DNA of 64,000 nt from NCBI GenBank assembly GCA_018401565.1, contig JAGYKS010000039.1, forward strand, positions 310,001 to 374,000. The letters are read 5' to 3'. The translations under genes and the position numbers were made by a program. The stretch comes from Acidimicrobiales bacterium (GTDB taxonomy: Bacteria > Actinomycetota > Acidimicrobiia > Acidimicrobiales > Acidimicrobilacustridaceae). Of the stretch, positions 9,399-18,338 are shown piece after piece (position 1 is the first letter of the stretch; each line of letters starts with the position of its first letter). The notes under the pieces were generated by a model that saw only the letters and a program-made list of their open reading frames with translations, had not been told where the DNA came from and did not search any database.

Positions 9399-9417
9399 GT
9401 TGCGAACTGGACGCAAC
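9399..9417. promoter_or_regulatory. inverted repeat in front of the metal importer, Zur-box candidate
   Basis: GTTGCG, seven bases, CGCAAC: a perfect six-base inverted repeat five bases upstream of the importer start. It could be the operator for the Fur-family regulator at 6167-6619. It does not match the classic AT-rich Zur consensus, so this rests on position and symmetry only. Confidence 0.35.
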
Positions 9418-9517
9418 GCCCTGTCGACCGGTGGAACGTTTGGCAAAATTCTGCCCACCCGAAAGACCCGACCCGGTCGGGCGGAACTTTGGCCAGGGCG
9501 GTACGCTTCGCACTCCT

Positions 9518-11074
9518 ATGACCCTGCTGCAAGACCCTGACTGGCAAGCCCCCGATGCCCGATTCGGACCCGCTCGTGTCGTCGTCGGCAGGATCAGCGA
9601 AGAGTCGGCTGCGGAGCTGTTGCACTTTGCAACCACCGGCGGTTCGGTTCTGCTTGCGCCCGAACCCGGCGATGCGGTGGCGTCGGAGATTGCCGGGGTG
9701 CGCGTCACTTCGCCTCTGCCGCGCACCGAGTGGTACGTCACGTTGGCCGAGCGACCCGAGGCGGCACGCCTAACCGGCGAGGTTCCGATCACGTCGGCGC
9801 TGAACACACTCGACGTCATCGGCCCCGACGTGGCGATCGCAGCGACCACCAGCGTTCGGTTCGAACATCGGCCGACGCTGGCAGTGCGCACGGTCGGGTC
9901 CGGACGGATCGTGTCGAGCGGCGTCGCCGACCTCGCTGCGTTGGTGCGCCACGATGTGCTCGGCCCCTACGTTGCCCGTCTCCTGCGACCGTCGTTCCCG
10001 GTGTCCACGCCGACGCTGGGCCTGGCCGTCGTCGGCTACGGACCATTCGGCGGCATGGGCTACCTCCACGGACTGGCGGCAACCGAAACCGAAGGGCTGG
10101 CCTTCGTTGCCGCAGCCGACAACTCGCCTGATCGCATCCACGCCGCCCGCGCCGATTTCCCCGATCTCGTCGGTCACGATTCGGCAACGTCACTGGCCGC
10201 CGACGACAGCGTCGATGTGGTCGTCATCGCCACGCCGCCGAGCTTCCACGCCGACCTGGCCATCGAATTGCTCCGCACCGGCAAGCACGTCGTGGTGGAG
10301 AAGCCGATGGCGCTCACGCGAGCCGATGCCGAACGGGTCATCGCCACCGCAGCCGAGTATGACCGCACGGTCACGGTGCATCAGAGCCGACGATGGGACA
10401 CCGACTTCCTCGCCGTCAAACGGCTGATCGCCAACGGCGACCTCGGTGAGGTCTTCAACATTGAAACGTTCGTCGGCGGCTTCGATCACCCCTGCCGGGC
10501 CTGGCACTCGGAAGACTCGATCTCCGGTGGGGCGGTGTTCGACTGGGGATCTCATCACGTCGACTGGATCAACCAGTTGTACGGCAGCGCCCCCAGCAGG
10601 GTGCTGTGCACCACCCACACCCGTGTCTGGCACGACACAACCAACGTGGATCAGCTGGCACTGTGGATGCAGTGGCCCGATGGGCGCGAAGCGACGTTCC
10701 GCCAGAGCGACATCTGCGCCATCCGTCGCCCGAAGTTCCACATCGAAGGCACCAATGCCACGCTGCAAGGCCACTACCGGCCCATGCGCAACGAGTCGGT
10801 CGTTCCCGGACGTGGATACGTCGAGCACACGAGTCATCACGCCGAGGCACCCGTCGATCTCACCGTTGCCCGCTACGACGGAGCGCACGGCCTGGTCACC
10901 TCGACGGTGCGACCCGCTCCGGATCCGGGCTGGGCGTTCCACCGCAACCTGGCCGATCACCTGCTGCTGGGCGAAGACCTCGCCGTGCGGCCCGAGCAGT
11001 CCCGCGACGTCGTTGCGGTACTCGAGGCGGCGCATCGTTCCGGTAACGAGGGCGGCACCCTCGTCGAGATCTGA
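9518..11074 (+). CDS. Gfo/Idh/MocA oxidoreductase with an extra N-terminal domain
   Basis: NAD(P)-dependent oxidoreductase of 518 residues. The N-terminal 160 residues are an alpha/beta module of unknown role (SAAELLHFATTGGSVLLAP suggests a ThuA or amidotransferase-like fold, unproven). From about residue 165 comes a Rossmann fold (VVGYGPFGGMG), the EKPMALT motif whose Lys is catalytic in this family, and the C-terminal beta-sheet domain with a GGAVFDWGSHHVDW segment. Substrates in the family are sugars or cyclitols. ATG 9518 is chosen because the longer frame starts inside the opposing promoter. It leads a four-gene operon; the next start is two bases past its stop. Confidence 0.8.
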   Translation: MTLLQDPDWQAPDARFGPARVVVGRISEESAAELLHFATTGGSVLLAPEPGDAVASEIAGVRVTSPLPRTEWYVTLAERPEAARLTGEVPITSALNTLDVIGPDVAIAATTSVRFEHRPTLAVRTVGSGRIVSSGVADLAALVRHDVLGPYVARLLRPSFPVSTPTLGLAVVGYGPFGGMGYLHGLAATETEGLAFVAAADNSPDRIHAARADFPDLVGHDSATSLAADDSVDVVVIATPPSFHADLAIELLRTGKHVVVEKPMALTRADAERVIATAAEYDRTVTVHQSRRWDTDFLAVKRLIANGDLGEVFNIETFVGGFDHPCRAWHSEDSISGGAVFDWGSHHVDWINQLYGSAPSRVLCTTHTRVWHDTTNVDQLALWMQWPDGREATFRQSDICAIRRPKFHIEGTNATLQGHYRPMRNESVVPGRGYVEHTSHHAEAPVDLTVARYDGAHGLVTSTVRPAPDPGWAFHRNLADHLLLGEDLAVRPEQSRDVVAVLEAAHRSGNEGGTLVEI

Positions 11075-11076
11075 AC

Positions 11077-12048
11077 GTGCCACCGGCCGATCGACAGGTC
11101 GGCATCGGTGTGCTCGGAGCGCGCTCGATGGTGGCGCGGCTTGCGGTTTTCCCTGCCATTGATGCCAGCCCGGGAGCCAGACTGGTAGCCGCCGCTGCGC
11201 TCGGTGGTCCGGTTCCGTCGCCGTGGGCGCGCCACACGGTCGCCGACTACGACGCCGTCATCGAGCACCCCGATGTGGAAGCGGTGTACATCCCCCTGCC
11301 CAACGACCTGCACCTGACGTGGGCGCTGCGCGCAGCCGACGCCGGCAAACACGTGCTCTGTGAGAAGCCACTCGCTGCCAGCGTCGAGGCGGCGCAGCAG
11401 ATGCGCACCCGATGCGACAGCGCCGGTGTGCTGCTGGCCGAAGCCTGGATGACGCCGTTTGACCGGCGGTGGGAGCGAACATTCGACCTCGTGGCCGACG
11501 GCTTGATCGGAACGGTCACAGAGGTCACCACTGCGTTCACATTTTCCATCGGACCTGACGCCGCGCACAACTACCGGTGGCGTCCAGAGCACGGCGGAGG
11601 TGCGCTGCTGGACGTCGGGATCTACTGCCTCGGGCCGTCTGTCCGGCTGTGGGGTGCGGAGCCCACCGGGATTGAGGCCCGGGTGCAACTGGCCGCATCT
11701 GGGGTCGACGCTGCGACCGAGGTTGAGCTGAGCTGGCCGGGCGGCCAACTCGCACGGGCCCGCTGCTCGTTCGTCGATGCCGAACAACAGCGCCTCGAAC
11801 TCGTCGGAACATCCGGCGTCCTCACGCTCGACGGTGACGCCCACACCGGCGGACAGCGCGCCACGACGATCCGACACCTCGATGATGCGGGCGTCCACCA
11901 CATCTCCGTGGAGCCGGACGATCCGTATCGCCGCATGATCGACGCCTTCGCTGCGGCGGTGCGCGGGATACAACCCTGGCCCCGCCCGGTAGAATCAAGC
12001 ATCGCAATGCTTGAGCTCATGACCAGAATTCGTGACGCCGCCCGATGA
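11077..12048 (+). CDS. Gfo/Idh/MocA family oxidoreductase
   Basis: Second dehydrogenase of the operon, 323 residues. N-terminal Rossmann domain (GVLGARSMVARLA), then PLPNDLHLTWALRAADAGKHV and the catalytic-Lys motif CEKPLA, then the substrate domain with GGGALLDVGIYC. Starts with GTG two bases after the previous gene and overlaps the next by four bases (ATGA), so it is translated as part of the same unit. Two paralogous dehydrogenases side by side suggest sequential oxidation/reduction of a sugar-like compound; the substrate is not visible from sequence. Confidence 0.85.
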   Translation: MPPADRQVGIGVLGARSMVARLAVFPAIDASPGARLVAAAALGGPVPSPWARHTVADYDAVIEHPDVEAVYIPLPNDLHLTWALRAADAGKHVLCEKPLAASVEAAQQMRTRCDSAGVLLAEAWMTPFDRRWERTFDLVADGLIGTVTEVTTAFTFSIGPDAAHNYRWRPEHGGGALLDVGIYCLGPSVRLWGAEPTGIEARVQLAASGVDAATEVELSWPGGQLARARCSFVDAEQQRLELVGTSGVLTLDGDAHTGGQRATTIRHLDDAGVHHISVEPDDPYRRMIDAFAAAVRGIQPWPRPVESSIAMLELMTRIRDAAR

Positions 12049-12957
12049 GTGACCTGATGGACACCGAGCGTCGAATCGAACCCCGCGACGTGCGCTACCC
12101 GTTGCTGTCGGGCGTGGAGCTGCGAGCTGTGACCTGGGACCCTCCCGTGGAGTCGGGCGGCACCATCCTTCCGCCGTGCCTCCTTGTGCACGGCCTGGCA
12201 TCAAATGCCCGGCTCTGGGACGGCGTGGCGTGGCGGCTCGCCCAGGCAGGCCATCCCGTCGTTGCGATCGATCAGCGTGGCCATGGTCACTCGTCCAAGC
12301 CCGACGACGGCTACGACATCGCCACCGTCGCCGACGATCTCGCACTGCTCATCGATGCCATGCAATGGGACCAGCCGCTCGTGGCGGGTCAGTCGTGGGG
12401 TGCCAACGTCGTCATCGAACTCGTCCACCGCCACCCGGGCGTCGCCTGCCGCCGTCGCCTGCGTCGACGGCGGCTTCATCGAACTCCAGCATCGCTTTCC
12501 GCAGTGGGACGATGCCCGCAAGATCATGGCGCCACCGAAGTTGATAGGCACGCCGTTCGCAACGTTCCAGGCGTGGATGGCCGACGCCTACCCCGATTGG
12601 CCCGAGGAAGGCCGCCAGGGACAACTCGCCAACTTCGAGGTACGCGCCGACGGCACCATTGCCCCGTGGCTCACCTTTGAGCGCCACATACAGGTGCTTC
12701 ACGGCCTGTGGGAACATTCCCCCTCCACGCGATACGCCTCCATCGACACGCCGGTGCTGTGGCTCCCCGCCGACACTGGTGAGGTGACGTGGACCCATTC
12801 GAAACAGGACGCCATCGTCTCGGCCGCTGCCGCCCTCACACACAGTCGCATCGAGTGGTTCAGCCCCGCCCATCACGACGTGCACGCCCAGCACCCGAGC
12901 GACGTCGCAGGGCTGTTGCACCGAGCCGCAACCGAACCCGACTGGATCTCCACATGA
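12045..12957 (+). CDS. alpha/beta hydrolase, one frameshift
   Basis: Alpha/beta hydrolase of about 303 residues. The oxyanion region LVHGLASNARLWDGVAW, the nucleophile elbow GQSWGA (Ser) and the late catalytic His in PAHHDVH are seen, so the enzyme should be active as esterase, lipase or lactonase-like. The frame shifts near 12445 in a run of CGCC repeats, after which VACVDGGFIEL continues the fold in the new frame. Overlaps the genes on both sides by four bases. The frameshift is best explained as a sequence error since both halves are well conserved. Confidence 0.8.
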
Positions 12958-14264
12958 CCGCTCCACTGCCAACGGCCCCGCCACGACTCCCGCGGTTACT
13001 GGTCCTCATGGGTTCGGGCGAAACAGCGCCAACCATGACGGTGCCTCACCGCCGGGTGTTCGAACGTCTCGACGAGGCCACGGGCGGCAACGTTGATGCA
13101 GTGCTGCTCGACACGCCGTTCGGCTTTCAGGAGAACGTCGACGACCTGGCCATCAAGACCGCCGAATATTTCAGTGACGCCATCAGTCGACAGGTCGACA
13201 TCGCCGGCCTGCCACGAACCGACCATGGCGACGTGGTGGCGATCGAGTCGGCAATTGCCAGGATTCGGTCGGCCGATTGGTTGTTCGCCGGGCCGGGAAG
13301 CCCCACATTCGTGCTGCGCCAGTGGGAAAACACCCCGGTACCGAACGCCATCGCCGAGAAGCTCCGGACTGGCGGCGCCGTCGTGTTCTCGTCGGCCGCC
13401 GCGCTCACGCTCGGACGCAAGACCATTCCCGTGTACGAGATCTACAAGTCGGGCTTTGATCCTTACTGGGCCGACGGGCTGGACCTGCTCACTGCCATCG
13501 GCCTTCCCGTGGTCGTGATCCCCCACTACGACAACAAGGAGGGCGGCCACCACGACACCAGCAAGTGCTACCTCGGCGAGCGCCGTCTTCTGATGCTCGA
13601 ACCCGAGCTTGACGACGACGTCTTCATCCTCGGCATCGACGAACACACCGGCGTCATCATCGATCTCGATACAGAGATCGCCGAGGTGGTTGGCAAGGGC
13701 GGCATCACGCTCCGCAAGGACGCCAGGTCGACGCGGATCGAAGCCGGAGAGGTGGTCCCGCTGGCACGACTCCGAAACGGCCCATCCGGACCGGTCGATG
13801 TGGCGACTCCGGCTCGACTCGCACCCAGTGTCACCTCGTCGGATCAGGCCGGTAGCCCTACCGACGCTTCGGTACCCTCGCTTGCGGCCGATGCGACTCG
13901 CTTCGAAACTGCCTTCGAGAACGCACTTGCCAACCGCGACGCCGACGGCGCCGTTGCTGCCATCCTCGACCTCGACTCAGCCATCGTGTCGTGGTCACGC
14001 GACACGCTGCAGGGCGACGACCTCGACCGGGCCCGGGCTGCCCTGCGCTCCATGATCGTGCGTCTCGGCGCAGCAGCCACGGGTGGCGTGCGCAACGCCC
14101 GCGACGTCCTCGGCCCCATCGTGGAGGCAGCGCTGGCCGCACGCGTCACCGCCCGAACGGAGAAGGCCTACGCCGTGAGTGATGCGATCCGCGACAACCT
14201 CGCCGCAGCCGGCATCGAAGTGCGTGACACCGAGACCGGAGTCGACTGGTTGATCGTCGGCTGA
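12954..14264 (+). CDS. peptidase-S51/cyanophycinase-like domain fused to a CysRS C-terminal-like domain
   Basis: Protein of 436 residues with two parts. Residues 1-260 match the type 1 glutamine amidotransferase-like peptidase S51 / cyanophycinase group: LVLMGSGETAPTM at the start, GPGSPTFVLRQW, a VVFSSAAALTLG elbow where the family has its Ser, and HYDNKEGGHHDTS. Residues 330-436 resemble the anticodon-side C-terminus of cysteinyl-tRNA synthetase: a helical pair, then VSDAIRDNLAAAGIEVRDTETGVDW. A Ser/Ala-rich linker joins them. No CysRS catalytic domain is present. ATG 12954 overlaps the hydrolase stop by four bases. This is the last gene of the operon. Function of the fusion is unknown; see findings. 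Confidence 0.75.
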   Translation: MTAPLPTAPPRLPRLLVLMGSGETAPTMTVPHRRVFERLDEATGGNVDAVLLDTPFGFQENVDDLAIKTAEYFSDAISRQVDIAGLPRTDHGDVVAIESAIARIRSADWLFAGPGSPTFVLRQWENTPVPNAIAEKLRTGGAVVFSSAAALTLGRKTIPVYEIYKSGFDPYWADGLDLLTAIGLPVVVIPHYDNKEGGHHDTSKCYLGERRLLMLEPELDDDVFILGIDEHTGVIIDLDTEIAEVVGKGGITLRKDARSTRIEAGEVVPLARLRNGPSGPVDVATPARLAPSVTSSDQAGSPTDASVPSLAADATRFETAFENALANRDADGAVAAILDLDSAIVSWSRDTLQGDDLDRARAALRSMIVRLGAAATGGVRNARDVLGPIVEAALAARVTARTEKAYAVSDAIRDNLAAAGIEVRDTETGVDWLIVG

Positions 14265-14302
14265 CGGGGTCTGCTCCCACAGCCCGCATCCCGCATCCCG
14301 GA

Positions 14303-14327
14303 CGCCGTCGCCGTCGCCGTCGCCGAC
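14303..14327 (+). repeat. short hexamer repeat between the operon and the Tat gene
   Basis: Four copies of a GCCGTC-type hexamer in the 179-base gap between 14264 and 14444. The gap otherwise contains only the probable promoter of the downstream gene. Confidence 0.6.
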
Positions 14328-14443
14328 TGCAGCGAAGGCGCTATTGCGCACACGATGCAGGCCATCAGGACGTCCGGAGGGAACTAATCTGCTGCGGTCG
14401 CTCGGAGATCCCTGCGGCATTCCAACGCGCTGGGAGTGAGCTC

Positions 14444-15221
14444 GTGACGGCATGGCACTTCAACCCTGAATTGACCTTTGAGAAGGTCGGCGACGACTGG
14501 TTGGTGCTCAACCCCGATGCCGCTGTGGTGTTGCGGGCATCTGGCCCCGCCGCCGAGGTGCTCACCGCAACCGCAACCGCTTCGCCTGCGCCGGCACATC
14601 TCGCCGACGCTGCGGCCGCTCTGGCCGAGCGAGGCGTTCTCGTGGAAGATGCTGCGCCCGGCATGTCGCGGCGGCGCCTCATCAGCACCGGTGCCTTGGC
14701 CGCCGGGGCAGCAACCCTGGCCGCTGCCGCCGGGATCCACACGCTCGTGCTGCCAACCGCAGCAGCAGCGGCATCACTGCCCGCCGCCCCACCGGGGTCG
14801 GGGCTACCGGAACCAGGTGTTGACCGGGTGAGGGTGAGCTGGACCAACATAGTGGGTTCCCGCCAGCCTACACGGTGTACTACAGGAAACCACGCCGCGC
14901 AGACCACTACATCGCCTTTCCTGGTTCTGCAAGCCAGCGGGCCTGTCACCGGTCACCGGGCTTGGCATTGCCACGCCATGTACAACTTCCAGCGTGACCG
15001 CCACCGACGGCAGCCTCGTGTCCGCGCCCTCAGACGTTGCTGACCGCCCACTCAACTCCATGCTTGCCAGGGTCACCGGTGACGCCCACAGGGTGCACGC
15101 CGAATGCACCTCGGGTTACCGCACGGTCGCTCCCACAACCAACCTGGCTGCACCGGGTCAGCCACCGGCGCCTGAGGCGAGGCGCGTCGGGCTTCGGGGA
15201 CCAGCAGCACCGCCCCGATGA
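14444..15221 (+). CDS. short paralogue: PqqD-like domain, Tat signal, FnIII domain
   Basis: Relative of the protein at 3171. Residues 1-70 hold the PqqD-like part (KVGDDWLVLNPDAAVVLRASG and then a helical segment), followed by a Tat signal SRRRLISTG with a long Ala-rich hydrophobic core ending near residue 105. An FnIII-like domain follows (RVRVSWTN, then TVYYRKP and VTVTGLGIATPC in other frames, then SVTATDGSLVSAPSD). The frame changes at least at about 14855 and 14950. No Asp-box repeats follow. The end is uncertain: the stop at 15219-15221 belongs to the frame that carries the last FnIII strand. GTG at 14444 is the start. Confidence 0.55.
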
Positions 15222-15279
15222 GAAAGCACAGGCCACCCAGAGCCGTGTGTGACCGCCCCACTGTTGGGGCCGCCGACAT
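15073..15279 (-). CDS. possible small single-helix membrane protein
   Basis: Open frame of 68 codons on the minus strand. It encodes one hydrophobic helix (TALGGLCFLIGAVLLVPEA) followed by a basic stretch, a little like part of a YrhK-type protein. It overlaps the uncertain 3' end of the Tat paralogue on the other strand, so only one of the two readings can be right over 15073-15221. Weak call. Confidence 0.25.
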   Translation of the reverse strand: MSAAPTVGRSHTALGGLCFLIGAVLLVPEARRASPQAPVADPVQPGWLWERPCGNPRCIRRAPCGRHR

Positions 15280-15346
15280 CGTCGGTAGTGACCGCTGCGG
15301 CATCGCGCTGATCCCGGGAATTAGTGATCCCGACAACACCGACCTC

Positions 15347-16457
15347 TCACCCTCCGTCAGGCAGCTGGGAGGCGAAGAAGGCCCAGCTGATCTCCGCGAA
15401 CTCCACATCGCGGTTCTGCGCACCGGCGAGACGGTTGGTCTCAAGGAGCACCCGGGTGCTGGGCGCAGCGTGACCTGCGCCGTCGAATCGCCACCAGTGC
15501 ACCGGCGTCTCCCCGTCGTACACGAACTCTGTGCCTGACCCGCTGTCGCCCGGGTCCACCTCCACATTCCTCGACACCGGGGCACGCCGGTGAGCCCGTT
15601 GATCTGAAGCCAGCGCTCGACGGTCGCATCGGCGCTGATGACCCGACTCGCGCCGACAGGTCCCGCCAATGTCGGCGACGCATCCGCCATCGAAGGGCAT
15701 CAGCACATCGGCGGTGCCGTGCGACAGGAGGATCGGGACCGGCCGGTCCGGCCCGTCGGTGCACACACCGGGGAACGGGTCAGCGGCGAGGTTGCCGGCG
15801 CTCGAGGCCACGGCGGCCACCAGGTCGGGGGTGATGCAGGGCGAAGGCTTGGGACATCATCGCCCCGTTTGAGCTCCCGGCCATGAACACCCGGTCACTC
15901 CCGAGCCCGTAGTCGGCACCGATCCGTTCGATGAGCGTGGCGAGGAACCCGACGTCGTCGGCGTCACTCCTCACGTCGCTGTCGGCCCGACAGTCCACCC
16001 AACCCGAACGTTCCTGTGCATCAGCCGACGGGGAGCCCTCGGGGTAGACGACCACGAAGCCTTCGCGATCAGCAATGTCACGAAACACAGACAGTGGCTT
16101 GCTCCCATCAGCGGCCGCCTCGGCGCCCTCGCCCCCTCCACCATGGAGGACCAGCACGAGGGCACGCGGCACAACGAGGTCGGGCGGGACGTGAACCAGA
16201 TACGAACGCTCAACACCGTCGACGTCAAGGCGTTGGGTGGTGAGGCCCACCGGGTAGGGCGCAGCGCCCTGCGAGGTGGTGGCGACCGGCTCCTGGGCGC
16301 TCGTTACGGGGCTGCTCGCCGTCGGATCTCCCGGCCCGCCGCATCCAGAGGCGAGCAGCGTCACGGCGAGCGCCACAGCAACCACCGGCGTGTGCCGGAG
16401 CAGCAACGGAGCACGCCGGTGGCCCGTTGGCTGTCTCGACTCGCTGCCCACGAGCAT
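15347..16457 (-). CDS. secreted PHB-depolymerase-like esterase (lipoprotein), frame broken
   Basis: Exported alpha/beta hydrolase of about 365 residues, of the polyhydroxybutyrate depolymerase / feruloyl-esterase (LpqC-like) group. A signal peptide with lipobox LLASGC is followed by a Ser/Thr linker. Then come LVLVLHGGGGEG (oxyanion site), GSSNGAMM (Ser nucleophile), SHGTADVLMPFDGG (Asp region) and GAGHAAP (His). The frame shifts near 15810, 15645 and 15595, but every catalytic segment is present in sequence. Stands alone with its own start 40 bases from the PLP gene behind it. Confidence 0.75.
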
Positions 16458-16496
16458 CAGCGAATCGTACCTGCCCGGCGGTTTTGGAGCCGCAGG

Positions 16497-17930
16497 TCAG
16501 GCTCGGGGGAGCGACTGCTGGGTGTCCATCATGTCGCCCATGACCGAGCGGATGAACTCGTCGGCCTCGTCGGTGAGCCCGCCGGCCACCCCGCCGTAGA
16601 TGGCACTGGAGTGGGGGGCGTCGCCGGCGTGTTCGGTGGCGTAGGCAACGGCCTCGGCCAGATCGACAGCGAAGGCATCGGCCACACCGTGTTGGGTCTG
16701 GGGCCGGGTGACGGCCATGTGGATGGCGTTGGGGTACTGCTGACCGTTGAACCGCCATCCACGCTGCCGCATGAAATCGTTGATGTGGTAGATGTCGAAC
16801 GCCCCGTCGCCTTCACCGGTTGAGGTGAACGAGAAACAGAAGGTGGGATTGCCCAGAATGCGCAGCTCGGGGTGGCTGGCCACGGCTGCCTTCATGGCGT
16901 CGGCGGTGGAGAAGATCTTGCGGGCGTAGTCGAGGTAGCCCTCGCGGCCCAGACTCACCATGGACGCCCACGTGGCCGCCAGCAGGCCGCCCGAACGTGA
17001 CCCGTCCATGCCCGGCGAGCAGTACTTGCCGCCGGTCCACGACGTGTTGAAGAAGTACTGGCTGTTGCGCAACGACCGGTCACGAAACGCCAACACCGAC
17101 GTGCCCTTGAAGGCGTAGCCGTACTTGTGGGTGTCGGCGCTGATGGTGGTGACCCCGGGGACCCGGAAGTCGAACAGCGGGATGTCGTAGCCCAGCTCGA
17201 TGCCCCACGGCAGGATGAACCCACCCAGGCAGCCGTCCACGTGCAGCCCCACGCCACGCTCAACGGCGAGCGCTCCCAGCTCGGCGATGGGGTCCACGGT
17301 GCCGTACCCGTAGTTGCACGCCGAACCGATGATGACGATGGTGTTGTCGTCCATGGCGGCGGCCACGTCGGCGGGGTCCACCACGGTGGTGGCCGGGTCG
17401 ACGGGCACCACCCGCATTTCGAGGTCGAACAGATGGCAGGCCTTGTCGAAGGCGGGATGGGCGGTCTCGGGCTTGATGATGTTGAGCCGTCCGTTGCGAC
17501 CGGCGGCCCGGGCCTGCTCGCGGTACGACAACATGGCGTGGGCGATGGACCCGCTGCCGCCGGAGGTGACCAGACCCACCGGGTCGGCGTCGGGGGTGTG
17601 CCCGGTTGCGGCGTCGGCGTGCAGCATGTCGAGGGTCATGGCGATGATCTCGCCTTCGAAGCGGGTGGCGCTGGGGCAGATGTCTCGCTGCAGCACGTTC
17701 ACATGGGCGTACAGACCGAACGCCTCAGTGAGGAAGTCGTAGTGGTCGTGGTCGCCGCAGTACATGGTGCCCGACACCTTGCCGGTCTCCCAGGTGGTGT
17801 CTTCCTCGGCGGACATGGTGCGCAACTCGTCGAGAATCTCGGCGCGCGGGCGTCCGGTGGCGGGCATGGTGCGGTTGACATCAAACCGCTGGGCGTAGGG
17901 GAAGGTGCTCACTTGACCATCCTGCCGCAT
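16497..17930 (-). CDS. PLP-dependent decarboxylase / aspartate aminotransferase superfamily (group II)
   Basis: Intact enzyme of 477 residues, related to glutamate decarboxylases and sphingosine-phosphate-lyase-like proteins. PLP is expected on Lys269 in SADTHKYG; the cofactor-stacking HVDGCLGGF and the TSGGSGSIAHA phosphate-binding segment are present. It would decarboxylate an amino acid or cleave an amino-alcohol phosphate. The substrate cannot be told from these motifs. ATG at 17930, or a GTG six codons later that starts VSTFPYAQRF. Monocistronic by spacing. Confidence 0.82.
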   Translation of the reverse strand: MRQDGQVSTFPYAQRFDVNRTMPATGRPRAEILDELRTMSAEEDTTWETGKVSGTMYCGDHDHYDFLTEAFGLYAHVNVLQRDICPSATRFEGEIIAMTLDMLHADAATGHTPDADPVGLVTSGGSGSIAHAMLSYREQARAAGRNGRLNIIKPETAHPAFDKACHLFDLEMRVVPVDPATTVVDPADVAAAMDDNTIVIIGSACNYGYGTVDPIAELGALAVERGVGLHVDGCLGGFILPWGIELGYDIPLFDFRVPGVTTISADTHKYGYAFKGTSVLAFRDRSLRNSQYFFNTSWTGGKYCSPGMDGSRSGGLLAATWASMVSLGREGYLDYARKIFSTADAMKAAVASHPELRILGNPTFCFSFTSTGEGDGAFDIYHINDFMRQRGWRFNGQQYPNAIHMAVTRPQTQHGVADAFAVDLAEAVAYATEHAGDAPHSSAIYGGVAGGLTDEADEFIRSVMGDMMDTQQSLPRA

Positions 17931-17996
17931 CGGGCCGGTCGGCGTCAGCTTCAGAGCTGCAGGAAGCCACGTGGCAATGGTTTCAACCCTGACGGG

Positions 17997-18068
17997 TCAG
18001 CGGCGTGCGATCAGCCGTTTCTCGGCGATGATGAGGAAGTCGGCGAGATCCAGGTACTCAACGTTCAC
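17997..18068 (-). pseudogene. truncated Doc/Fic-type toxin N-terminus
   Basis: A 23-codon frame begins with GTG overlapping the antitoxin stop (GTGA). It reads VNVEYLDLADFLIIAEKRL and stops after IARR. EYLDLxDxLxIA is the typical N-terminus of Doc (death-on-curing) toxins; the Fic HPFxxGN core is missing. It is therefore a remnant of a toxin cistron, or a mini-ORF left by deletion. The sequence between here and the PLP gene (17931-17996) holds nothing else. Confidence 0.6.
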
Positions 18069-18274
18069 TTCGCCAGTCGCTCGAGAAGTTCCCGGTCCTG
18101 TTCAACGATCTCCCGCAGGCGCTTTTTGAACTCGGGGTCCTTGCGCCGAAGCGCGACAGCCTCGGCGAGTGCATCCTTGATCGTCTCGTTGAGGCTGGTT
18201 CCCTCCGCACGCGCGACCGCCTCAGCATCAGCGGCCAGATCATCGGGCAGGCGAACGGTCAGGTTCTTCGTCAT
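18065..18274 (-). CDS. ribbon-helix-helix antitoxin
   Basis: 69-residue protein with an N-terminal RHH DNA-binding strand (KNLTVRLPDDLAADAEAVARAEG) and a charged helical C-terminus that would bind a toxin. The layout is that of antitoxins paired with Doc or VapC toxins. Its stop overlaps the start of the Doc remnant at 18068, so it was the first gene of a toxin-antitoxin operon. The toxin is now truncated, leaving an orphan antitoxin. Confidence 0.8.
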   Translation of the reverse strand: MTKNLTVRLPDDLAADAEAVARAEGTSLNETIKDALAEAVALRRKDPEFKKRLREIVEQDRELLERLAK

Positions 18275-18338
18275 GGCACCATGGTATCACGGTGACATCG
18301 GTCCCGGCTCGGGCTGCGGCCCAACGCGATTGCCTGGG

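Noticed and set aside
8048..9625. 525-codon frame extending the metal-binding lipoprotein into the ATPase gene
   Set aside because: The extra 100 residues are Arg-rich antisense-like translation overlapping a conserved ATPase. A TGA in a neighbouring frame at 8367 overlaps the ATPase start as in normal operons.
14303..14327. Hexamer repeats as a regulatory array
   Set aside because: Short GC-rich slippage tract with no symmetry and no link to a known site.
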